NCBI RefSeq assembly: GCF_014084045.1
Contig: NZ_CP043732.1
Span: forward strand, 930,001-994,000
DNA: 64,000 nucleotides
Direction of reading: 5' to 3'
Source of the DNA: Microbacterium esteraromaticum
Lineage (GTDB): Bacteria; Actinomycetota; Actinomycetes; Actinomycetales; Microbacteriaceae
A program made the translations under genes and the position numbers. Shown here one piece after another: positions 26,090-36,593 of this stretch; position 1 is the first letter of the stretch; the number at the start of each line of letters is the position of its first letter. Under the pieces are notes generated by a model. The model was not told the DNA's origin. It saw only the letters and a list, made by a program, of their open reading frames with translations, and did no database searches.

Positions 26090-28930
26090 ATGAGTGAACG
26101 TCCTACCGCGACCATCGACGGACGCTCCGTGCGCGTCGCTCCCGAGCCGGGTCAGTGCCTGCGCACCTGGCTGCGCGACCAGGGCTCGTACGGTGTGAAG
26201 AAGGGGTGCGACGGCGGCGACTGCGGCGCATGCACGGTGATCGTCGACGGCGAGCCCGTGCACAGCTGCGTATACCCCGCGCACCGTGCGGCGGGTCGCG
26301 ACATCGTGACCGTGCAGGGTCTCGGCACGCCCGAGGAACCGCATCCGGTGCAGGAGCGGTTCCGCCGGGCGGCCGGGTTCCAGTGCGGCTTCTGCACCGC
26401 GGGGATGATCTGCACCGTCGCCGGCATGAACGACCCCGCCGGTCTGGACGACCCCGCCGGCGTGGACGACGATCAGCCGGTCGATCTCGGCCGCGTCCTG
26501 AAGGGCAACATCTGCCGCTGCACCGGCTACCGCAGCATCGAGGACGCCGTGCACGGCACCGTCAACATCGACGACCGTGCCGGCGGCGTGGGAAGCAGCA
26601 CCGGGGCGCCCGCCGCCCACGGCGTCGTCACCGGAACGGTGCGCTACACGATGGACATCGACCCCAACGAGCTGCCCGCGGCGCTGCTCTACGCGGCGGT
26701 CGTGCGCGGCAGGCATCCGCACGCCAGAGTGGTGCGCGTCGACGCGACCCGCGCCCTCGCCGAGCCGGGAGTCGTGCGGGTGATCACTCGCGAGGACGCA
26801 CCGGCCGCGCTGTTCTCGACCGCGCAGCACGAGATCGAGCAGGACGACCCGTACGACACCGTCGTGTTCGACGAGTACGTGCGCTTCACCGGCCAGCGCA
26901 TCGCGATGGTCGTCGCCGAGACGCAGCGCGCCGCCGACCGCGCGGCCAGACTCGTCGACGTCGAGTACGAGGTGCTGCCGGCCAACCTCGATCCCGAGCT
27001 CGCCGACCACCCCGGCACCGTGGCGCTGCACGGTCCGACCTCCCCCAGCGGACGCGACGTCGACCCGCGCCTGCACCCGCGCGGGATCGCCCGAGCCGAC
27101 GCCAACATCGTGATGGAGATGCGCTCCGACATCGGCGACCTGGATGCCGAGCTCGCCGCCTCCGACATCGTCGAGGAGCGCGAGTACCGCACCCATCGCG
27201 TCTCGCACACCGCTCTCGAGACGCACGGCGCGATCGCCTGGCGCGATTCCGACGGCAGATACGTGGTGCGCAGCAGCACGCAGGTGCCGTTCCTCGTGCG
27301 ACGCACCCTGGCGCGCGTGTTCGGCATCGATCGCGACGATCTGCGCGTCTACGCGCCCCGCGTCGGCGGCGGGTTCGGCGGCAAGCAGGAGGTGCTCACC
27401 GAGGATCTCGCCCTGCTCGCCACCATGGTGACCGGGCGCCCGGTGCGAGTCGAGTTCTCACGCAAGGAGGTGCTCACCGCCACCACGGTGCGTCACCCCT
27501 TCCGCATCCGGGTGCGGATGGGCGCACGGCGCGACGGCACCCTCACCGGCATCGGGGTCGACGTGCGCTCGAACACAGGGGCCTACGGCAACCACGGCCC
27601 CGGCGTGATGTTCCACGGCGTCGGCGAGTCGATCGCCGTGTACCGCGCCGCCGCGAAGCGGATCGCCGCCGACGTCGTCTACACCAACACCATCCCGTCA
27701 GGCGCGTTCCGCGGCTACGGGCTGAGCCAGATGATCTTCGCGATCGAGTCGACCATCGACGAGATCGCCCGCCGGCTCGAGCTCGATCCGCTCGACGTGC
27801 GCCTCAGGAACATCATCGGCGAACGGGATGCCCTGATCGCCGCGCACGAGGAGCCCGACCTCGTCATCGGCAGCTACGGCCTCGAGGAGTGCGTCGGCAT
27901 CGTGCGCGAGGGCCTGGCCCGCGACCGCGACACCGACCTGCTCGCTCTGCAGCCCGGCTGGCGTATCGGCGAAGGCTCGGCGATAGCGATGATCGCGACC
28001 GTGCCGCCCCGCGGGCACCACTCGCACACCGTGATCCGCCTCGACGACGACGGGGCCTTCGCACTCGATGTCGGAACGGCGGAGTTCGGCAACGGCACTG
28101 CCACGGTGCATCAGCAGATCGCCGCGACGGCACTTGCCACCACTGCGACGCGGGTGCGGCTGCGCGCTGCCGACTCCGATCTGGTGCCGCATGACACGGG
28201 GGCGTTCGGCTCCACCGGCACCGTCGTGGCCGGCCGGGCGACCGCGTCGGCGGCCGCGAAGCTCGCCGCGCTCATCACCGGCACGGCCGCGGCCCTGCTC
28301 GGCGCACCCGTCGCCGGCTGCGTGCTCGTCGGTGAGCGCGTCATGCACGGCGAGCGATCCCTGACCCTCGCCGAGATCGCCGCCCACGCCCGCGCCCTGG
28401 GTTCGCCGCTCGAGGCGACGGGCTACTGGGGCGGCACCCCGCGGTCGGTCGCGTTCAATGTGCACGGCTTCCGGGTGGCGATCAACGAGGGCACGGGCGA
28501 GCTGCGCGTTCTTCGGTCGCTGCACGCCGCCGACGCCGGCGTGGTCGTGAACCCCGAGCAGTGCCGCGGCCAGATCGAGGGCGGCGTCGTGCAGGCGCTC
28601 GGCGCCGCGCTGCACGAGATCGTCCGGATCGACGAGCGCGGCACCGTGATCGCCGACATCCTGCGGCAGTACCACGTGCCCACGTTCGCCGACGCGCCGC
28701 GCACCGAGGTCTGGTTCGCGCAGACCTCCGACGTGCTCGGGCCGATGGGCGCCAAGTCGATGAGCGAGTCGCCCTACAATCCGGTGGCGCCGGCGCTGGC
28801 ATCCGCCATCCGCGACGCGATCGGAGTGCGGATGGCCGAGACCCCCTTCACCCGGGATGCGATCCACGCCGCGATCCTGCAGCGCGACGCCGCCCTCGTG
28901 CCGACGCCGTCTGAGGCGGTGCCGGCATGA
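26090..28930 (+). CDS. fused [2Fe-2S] + molybdopterin subunit of a xanthine/aldehyde oxidoreductase, 946 aa
   Basis: Residues 1-160 carry two [2Fe-2S] clusters: the plant-type one with Cys40, Cys45, Cys48 and Cys60, and the second with CGFCTAG and ICRCTGYRSIED. From about residue 185 the Mo-binding part follows, with VGGGFGGKQE, SGAFRGYGLSQ (substrate Arg), GTAEFGNG and the catalytic-Glu region SMSESPYNPVAPALASAI. Fe-S and Mo domains fused without FAD recall Desulfovibrio aldehyde oxidoreductase, but here a separate FAD subunit is encoded next door. The substrate is probably a purine, from context; an aldehyde or heteroaromatic is possible. Confidence 0.88.
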   Translation: MSERPTATIDGRSVRVAPEPGQCLRTWLRDQGSYGVKKGCDGGDCGACTVIVDGEPVHSCVYPAHRAAGRDIVTVQGLGTPEEPHPVQERFRRAAGFQCGFCTAGMICTVAGMNDPAGLDDPAGVDDDQPVDLGRVLKGNICRCTGYRSIEDAVHGTVNIDDRAGGVGSSTGAPAAHGVVTGTVRYTMDIDPNELPAALLYAAVVRGRHPHARVVRVDATRALAEPGVVRVITREDAPAALFSTAQHEIEQDDPYDTVVFDEYVRFTGQRIAMVVAETQRAADRAARLVDVEYEVLPANLDPELADHPGTVALHGPTSPSGRDVDPRLHPRGIARADANIVMEMRSDIGDLDAELAASDIVEEREYRTHRVSHTALETHGAIAWRDSDGRYVVRSSTQVPFLVRRTLARVFGIDRDDLRVYAPRVGGGFGGKQEVLTEDLALLATMVTGRPVRVEFSRKEVLTATTVRHPFRIRVRMGARRDGTLTGIGVDVRSNTGAYGNHGPGVMFHGVGESIAVYRAAAKRIAADVVYTNTIPSGAFRGYGLSQMIFAIESTIDEIARRLELDPLDVRLRNIIGERDALIAAHEEPDLVIGSYGLEECVGIVREGLARDRDTDLLALQPGWRIGEGSAIAMIATVPPRGHHSHTVIRLDDDGAFALDVGTAEFGNGTATVHQQIAATALATTATRVRLRAADSDLVPHDTGAFGSTGTVVAGRATASAAAKLAALITGTAAALLGAPVAGCVLVGERVMHGERSLTLAEIAAHARALGSPLEATGYWGGTPRSVAFNVHGFRVAINEGTGELRVLRSLHAADAGVVVNPEQCRGQIEGGVVQALGAALHEIVRIDERGTVIADILRQYHVPTFADAPRTEVWFAQTSDVLGPMGAKSMSESPYNPVAPALASAIRDAIGVRMAETPFTRDAIHAAILQRDAALVPTPSEAVPA

Positions 28931-29529
28931 GCGCGCACGCGATCGTGCTCGCCGCGGGCCTCGGCACCCGCCTCGGACGGGGGCCGAAGGCGCTGCTCGG
29001 CTGGAACGACGAGGTGCTCGTCACCCGCGCCGCACGGGCCGCCCGTGATGCGGGCTGCTCGGTCGCCGTGGCGGTCGGGCCCGGCACCGCGGTCGCCCGG
29101 ATCCTGCTGGCGGAGCGATGCCCCGAGGCGCAGGTCATCGAGGTGCGCGACGCCGGGCAGGGCATGTCGGCATCGCTGCGGGCGGCGACCATGCCCCTGA
29201 GCGCCGCCTCGGACCCGCCGGAGGCGACGGTCGTGCTGCTGGTCGATCAACCGGGGGTGGATGCCGACGTCATCGCGCACCTGCTGAGCGCGCACCGCCG
29301 GGGTCGGGTGACCAGGGCGAGCTGGGCCGGGGTGCCAGGCAACCCGGTCGTCTTCGACACCGGTCACCTGCTCTCGGCCGCAGCGGTCGCCTCGGGCGAC
29401 GCGGGCGCGCGCGTCTGGCTGCGTCGGTATCCTCACCTCGTCGACGACGTGGCCTGCGACGCATACGGTCGCGGAGACGACATCGACGTCGTCGCCGATC
29501 TCACGTCATGGCCGGAGCTCGTGCCATGA
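28927..29529 (+). CDS. mocA: MocA-type molybdenum cofactor nucleotidyltransferase, 200 aa
   Basis: The NTP-transferase fold shows LAAGLGTRLGRGPKALLGW (residues 9-27), AGQGMSASLRAAT, LLVDQPGVDADVI and AGVPGNPVVFDT. This is the MocA/MobA-like group that attaches CMP or GMP to Mo-molybdopterin. In the xanthine oxidase family the cytidylated form (MCD) is the common bacterial cofactor. The ATGA overlap with the molybdoenzyme gene supports dedicated maturation of that enzyme. Confidence 0.87.
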   Translation: MSAHAIVLAAGLGTRLGRGPKALLGWNDEVLVTRAARAARDAGCSVAVAVGPGTAVARILLAERCPEAQVIEVRDAGQGMSASLRAATMPLSAASDPPEATVVLLVDQPGVDADVIAHLLSAHRRGRVTRASWAGVPGNPVVFDTGHLLSAAAVASGDAGARVWLRRYPHLVDDVACDAYGRGDDIDVVADLTSWPELVP

Positions 29530-29978
29530 GCGACGACACGCTGCTGCGCGAGCTCATCCACGACGCCGCGGATCGCCCTCGCGTGCTCACGGCACCCCCG
29601 CCGGTCGGCGGCAGGGTGCTCGCGGTGATCGAGCGGACCAACCCGACCTGCGGCGACCGATGCGCGCTCACCCTGTGGCAGGTCGGCGAGGTCGTCGCGC
29701 TGCGCGGAGAGACGACCGGATGCCAGCTGTCGCGCGCCGCAGCCGAGCTGCTGGCGGCCCGCGTGGAGGGCACGTCGGCTGCCGAGGCGCTCGCGCTCGC
29801 CTCCTCGGCCGCGGCGATCCGGATGGGCACTCGCGTGCAGGATGCCCTGCACGGCGACACCGTCGATGACGACGACGATGTGCTCCTGCTCGCGACCGCC
29901 GAGATCGCTCCCCTGCGCCGCCGCTGCGTCGCCCTCGCCTGGAACGGGGTCGCCGCAGCCCAGCATCCGGATGCCTGA
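29526..29978 (+). CDS. SufU/NifU-like Fe-S cluster assembly protein in a molybdoenzyme operon, 150 aa
   Basis: Zn/Fe-S ligands are spaced as in B. subtilis SufU: Cys42 and Asp44 in NPTCGDRC, Cys66 in TGCQLSRAAAELL and Cys134 in RRCVALAW. SufU passes cysteine-derived sulfur from SufS. It normally sits in the suf operon; here it is coupled (ATGA) to the MocA-like gene of an Fe-S/Mo enzyme operon. A dedicated role in [2Fe-2S] assembly or Mo sulfuration of that enzyme is inferred. It differs from housekeeping SufU in its extended acidic loop (TVDDDDDVLLL). Confidence 0.8.
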   Translation: MSDDTLLRELIHDAADRPRVLTAPPPVGGRVLAVIERTNPTCGDRCALTLWQVGEVVALRGETTGCQLSRAAAELLAARVEGTSAAEALALASSAAAIRMGTRVQDALHGDTVDDDDDVLLLATAEIAPLRRRCVALAWNGVAAAQHPDA

Positions 29979-30088
29979 CCCACGGCCGCGTCGGAAGTCC
30001 CAGCCCATCCGGCACACCCACGGCGCGCCGAGGCTCGACACGCCGCCCGGCACACGGACCGTCCGACGTTCCCCGCACACCCGCACGC

Positions 30089-30118
30089 TTGACCGCGTCT
30101 CGGCCACCCGCGTACACT
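30089..30118 (+). promoter_or_regulatory. promoter upstream of the 27-aa ORF and xdhABC
   Basis: TTGACC (30089-30094), an 18-nt spacer and TACACT (30113-30118) give a good sigma-70-type promoter. Transcription would start near 30125, just ahead of the operator-like palindrome at 30139. Confidence 0.65.
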
Positions 30119-30138
30119 GGCCCTGATCAGAAAGAAAT

Positions 30139-30153
30139 TTCCGAATCCTGGAA
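30139..30153. promoter_or_regulatory. candidate IclR operator of the xdhABC transcript
   Basis: TTCCGAATCCTGGAA fits TTYCR-N5-YGRAA. It lies about 15 bp downstream of the predicted start of transcription and 22 bp before the 27-aa ORF, a position suited to repression. Confidence 0.55.
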
Positions 30154-30175
30154 CTCACTGAGGAGAGGGGCCGCG

Positions 30176-30259
30176 ATGTCGCCGTACGCACACGTTCATG
30201 CCACCGCCCCTTCCGAGAGCTCCACCGCGTGGGGGAACTGGTACGCCCACGGCGCCTGA
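30176..30259 (+). CDS. 27-aa ORF (possible leader peptide) upstream of xdhABC
   Basis: ATG 30176 is preceded by GAGGAGAGGGG and encodes MSPYAHVHATAPSESSTAWG followed by NWYAHGA, then TGA at 30257. It lies behind a good promoter and operator and 197 bp before xdhA. The peptide is rich in His, Ala, Ser and aromatic residues and has no membrane segment. It may be a small regulatory or leader peptide or a short functional protein. Support is the ribosome site and position only. Confidence 0.45.
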   Translation: MSPYAHVHATAPSESSTAWGNWYAHGA

Positions 30260-30270
30260 GCGTCGCCCGC

Positions 30271-30293
30271 GGAATCGCCTTCATCACGATTCC
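30271..30293. other. small hairpin in the xdhABC leader
   Basis: GGAATCG (30271-30277) and CGATTCC (30287-30293) can pair around a 9-nt loop, 12 bp after the 27-aa ORF stop and 160 bp before xdhA. It has no T-run, so it could be an attenuation or processing element, or merely chance. A TAGACT -10-like box follows at 30317. The rest of the leader up to 30456 holds nothing else I can name. Confidence 0.35.
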
Positions 30294-30456
30294 GAGGCCT
30301 CGCCACCGGTTCGCACTAGACTCACGGCAACCGCGCGCGACGTCGCGATGTGATCGCCCGGTGCGAGCGCAGTGCGGCGCTCACCCCTCGGGATCTCAGC
30401 AGGCACGCGAGCAGCGTGCGCCGAGACGCCCCCGGCGTCATACCCGAGGAGAGAGA

Positions 30457-34271
<3,815 letters not shown>

Positions 34272-34272
34272 C

Positions 34273-35094
34273 ATGGTCGATTGGCTGGATGCCCTGCGCA
34301 CGCTGCGCGAGAGCCGCACCCCTGCGGTGATCGTGACGCTCGCGATGGTGCGCGGACACGCGCCTCGCAACGGCGGCGCGAAGATGGTCATCTCGCCTGA
34401 CGACCAGTTCGGCACGATCGGTGGCGGCAACCTCGAGGCCACCGCCACCGATCGCGCCCGCGAGATGCTCGCCTCCGGCACCGCCGAGCCGCAGCTGCTC
34501 ACCCTGACGCTCAGCGACAAGGCGACGACCGAGTACGGTGTGCAGTGCTGCGGAGGAGAGGTCACCATCATGCTCGAGCCGGTGCGCGTCGTGCCATCGG
34601 TGGCAGTGTTCGGCATGGGGCACGTGGGCCTCGAGCTCGCGCGCATCCTGTCGCGCCACGAGATCGCCCTGCACCTCATCGACTCCAGACCGGAGATGCT
34701 CGACGCCGACCGCCTGGCCCCCGTCGCCGCCGATGCCGTGGCGCGCATCGAGACGCATCACGCGCCCGTGCCCGAGGCCGCGCTGCTGAGCATCCCGGCC
34801 GGCGCGCACGTGCTCGTGATGACCCACGACCACGTCGAGGATCTCGCGATCGTCGACCAGTCGCTGCGCACCCCGGGGCTCGGTTCGATCGGCCTGATCG
34901 GATCGGCGTCGAAATGGGCGCGCTTCCGCAGGAAGCTGCACGAACTCGGCCACACCGACGCCGACCTCACCAGGGTGACGACGCCGATCGGCATCCCCGA
35001 GGTGTCGGGCAAGCAGCCTGCGGCCATCGCCGTCAGCGTCGCCGCACGGATCCTGCAGCTCATCGAGGAGGCCGCGCCCGCGGCATCCGCCTGA
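34273..35094 (+). CDS. xdhC: xanthine dehydrogenase accessory protein XdhC, 273 aa
   Basis: The N-terminal XdhC_CoxI domain includes ARNGGAKMVI-like and GTIGGGNLEATATDRAREML. The C-terminal Rossmann domain includes VAVFGMGHVGLELARIL and LGSIGLIGSASKWARFRRKL. It delivers sulfurated Moco to XdhB and is the third gene of xdhABC. Its last 13 codons (LQLIEEAAPAASA) and stop lie in a 44-bp sequence that is repeated exactly at 36482-36525, where a small cargo island appears to have inserted. Confidence 0.93.
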   Translation: MVDWLDALRTLRESRTPAVIVTLAMVRGHAPRNGGAKMVISPDDQFGTIGGGNLEATATDRAREMLASGTAEPQLLTLTLSDKATTEYGVQCCGGEVTIMLEPVRVVPSVAVFGMGHVGLELARILSRHEIALHLIDSRPEMLDADRLAPVAADAVARIETHHAPVPEAALLSIPAGAHVLVMTHDHVEDLAIVDQSLRTPGLGSIGLIGSASKWARFRRKLHELGHTDADLTRVTTPIGIPEVSGKQPAAIAVSVAARILQLIEEAAPAASA

Positions 35095-35095
35095 C
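35052..35095. repeat. 44-bp direct repeat, left copy (3' end of xdhC)
   Basis: The sequence starts CCTGCAGCTCATCGAGGAGG and ends CCGCCTGAC. It is identical at all 44 positions to 36482-36525; flanking bases differ on both sides. It comprises the last codons and stop of xdhC, so a site of this kind keeps the gene intact after insertion. Confidence 0.95.
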
Positions 35096-35216
35096 ACGCG
35101 CGGTGTCGGTACAGGAAGCCAGCAGTTCCCTGCCGTTGAAGCGATAACCCGGTCGCCGCCGCGACAGTTGCTGCCGTTGATCCGGCCTGCAGCAATTCGC
35201 GTGTAACACTATCGTC

Positions 35217-35726
35217 GTGTCCGACGAACGTCTGATCGCCACTGTCCCGGCTGCGCCGTGGCTACCGCACGGTAGCCATGCGGAGGCGTGGGCAGGTCAC
35301 GAATGCCTGGTACCAGATCCATGCATCATCGTCCGGTTGCTGCTTGTTCGGCATACCACGCGTGGTGTCGAGTTCTTCTGCGTGCCGACACCCCGCGGCC
35401 TCGACCTCCCCAGCCTGCCTCTTTCCGCTGGTTCCGCTGGAGTCAGTACCACCGAGGGTGTCTCGTCGCTCGCGAGCAAGACGCTCGGACGCGCTGACAT
35501 CGAGCACCGCTGCGTTGGCTACATCCGCAACGTCGTGCCTGAGGGTGACGCCGATTACCCTCATCCGAAGCCCTGGGCCCATGTGCCGGTGTTCGTGCCG
35601 ACGAAGGGGACCGAGCCGGTGTGCGAGGGTTCTTGGGTCAGTCTGGATGATGCGCGCCCAGAGCTGCAGGGTCGCCACTGGTTGCCCATCGTTGAGCATC
35701 ACCTCAGCACCTTCGCAACGCGGTGA
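35217..35726 (+). CDS. Nudix-like protein with degenerate Nudix box, 169 aa
   Basis: The order of elements (CIIVRLLLVRHTTRGVEFFCVPTPRGLDLP, a Ser/Gly loop, ASKTLGRADIEHRCVGYIRNVVPEG, then WAHVPVFVPT and GSWVSLDDARPEL) resembles the Nudix fold. The catalytic REUxEExGU helix is not recognisable, so hydrolase activity is doubtful. The GTG at 35217 is 7 nt after a TAACAC -10-like box (leaderless). It is the first gene of the repeat-flanked island and is the type of cargo often seen beside toxin-antitoxin genes. Confidence 0.6.
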   Translation: MSDERLIATVPAAPWLPHGSHAEAWAGHECLVPDPCIIVRLLLVRHTTRGVEFFCVPTPRGLDLPSLPLSAGSAGVSTTEGVSSLASKTLGRADIEHRCVGYIRNVVPEGDADYPHPKPWAHVPVFVPTKGTEPVCEGSWVSLDDARPELQGRHWLPIVEHHLSTFATR

Positions 35727-35855
35727 TCAGGGTTCGGCGTCGACGTGACGCCCCGCATCCTGACCGAAGGGGCCTGACGGCCCGTCCACGACTACTCGCA
35801 GCGGAGCATCGCTGACAGGCTTGTACGCCGAGGTTAGCCCGACTAGACTAAGGCC

Positions 35856-36095
35856 ATGACTGTTCAGGTGAATATGCACGAGGCGAAGAGTCAGCTCTCC
35901 GCCCTTGTCGAGCGGGTGCTCGCGGGCGAGCAGGTGACCATCGCGCGCGCAGGCACCCCGGTGATCGACCTGGTGGTTCACCGGACCGATCGGCCGGTCA
36001 TCGGCGCGCTCCGAGGCGAGTTCTCTTACGACGCCGAGGCCTTCGACGGCGCAGATGGCGAGATCCGCGAGATGTTCTACGGATCCGACGACTGA
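35856..36095 (+). CDS. type II antitoxin, Phd/YefM family, 79 aa
   Basis: The Phd fold is recognisable in VNMHEAKSQLSALVERVLAG (residues 5-24, the DNA-binding N-terminus) and EQVTIARAGTPVIDLVV. The acidic C-terminal tail should wrap the toxin. It probably represses its own promoter; TAGACT lies 6 nt before the ATG, so the mRNA is leaderless. The stop overlaps the toxin ATG by one base (TGATG), the normal coupling of such pairs. Confidence 0.9.
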   Translation: MTVQVNMHEAKSQLSALVERVLAGEQVTIARAGTPVIDLVVHRTDRPVIGALRGEFSYDAEAFDGADGEIREMFYGSDD

Positions 36096-36481
36096 TGCTC
36101 CTCGACACCCACTCGCTTCTCTGGTACGCCACCGACGACGAGCGGCTCGGCCCTCGAAGTCGTGATCGCATCGCCGAGGCTCAGCGCCTGCACTATTCGG
36201 CGGTGTCGATCTCGGAGATCGTGATCAAGAATGCGCTCGGCCGAATCGATCTTCCCGGGGGCGACAGGTTTCCGGAAGTGTTCACGCAGATGGGCCTCGT
36301 CGAGCTGCCTTTCACATCGCGGCACGCGAATGCCCTTCGGGAGGAGCCGACGCTCATCCGGCACGATCCGTTCGATCGATTCCTTCTCGCACAGTCGTTC
36401 GCAGACGGCATGCCGCTTCTCACCGCCGACCGCGTGCTGCTCGCGCTCGGACGCACGTGGGTGCACGACGCACGCGAATGA
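36095..36481 (+). CDS. vapC: VapC-like PIN-domain toxin ribonuclease, 128 aa
   Basis: PIN acidic residues are present: Asp4 in MLLDTHSLLWY, Glu in VSISEIVIKNALGRI, Asp in HDPFDRFLLAQS and Asp in LLTADRVLLAL. PIN toxins cleave RNA (often tRNA or rRNA) unless bound by the antitoxin encoded just upstream. Length and spacing are typical. The stop codon lies directly at the edge of the right 44-bp repeat, so the toxin gene defines the end of the island. Confidence 0.92.
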   Translation: MLLDTHSLLWYATDDERLGPRSRDRIAEAQRLHYSAVSISEIVIKNALGRIDLPGGDRFPEVFTQMGLVELPFTSRHANALREEPTLIRHDPFDRFLLAQSFADGMPLLTADRVLLALGRTWVHDARE

Positions 36482-36525
36482 CCTGCAGCTCATCGAGGAG
36501 GCCGCGCCCGCGGCATCCGCCTGAC
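36482..36525. repeat. 44-bp direct repeat, right copy
   Basis: This is an exact copy of 35052-35095. Here it is non-functional as coding sequence, a relic of the xdhC 3' end, immediately after the toxin stop codon and followed by the AT-rich TCATCTTTTATATAG. Confidence 0.95.
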
Positions 36526-36540
36526 TCATCTTTTATATAG

Positions 36541-36579
36541 AGAAGACCCCCGACCCGCTGAGCGGGCCGGGGGTCTTCT
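36541..36579. terminator. hairpin terminator of the AzgA-type permease gene
   Basis: AGAAGACCCCCG (36541-36552) pairs with CGGGGGTCTTCT (36568-36579), and CCCGC/GCGGG extends the stem around a TGA loop. On the plus strand the TTTTATATAG stretch precedes it, so on the minus strand the hairpin is followed by an AT-rich run. It is probably the original terminator for both xdhABC and the permease. Confidence 0.85.
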
Positions 36580-36593
36580 CGCGAGGCGCCTGG

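Larger units (their letters stand above)
35096..36525. mobile_element. 1.43-kb cargo island bounded by 44-bp direct repeats
   Basis: The segment between the left repeat and the end of the right repeat holds a Nudix-like gene and a toxin-antitoxin pair, none related to purine breakdown, placed between xdhC and the convergent permease terminator. Base and codon use look less GC3-extreme than in neighbours. No integrase or transposase is present, so it would be a passively integrated or recombination-derived insert. A simple ancient duplication of the xdhC end is the alternative. Confidence 0.7.

Noticed and set aside
35096..35216. Search for an integrase or transposase fragment at the island edge
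   Set aside because: Only short TGCCGTTGA repeats are seen in the non-coding 120 bp; nothing resembles a recombinase gene.
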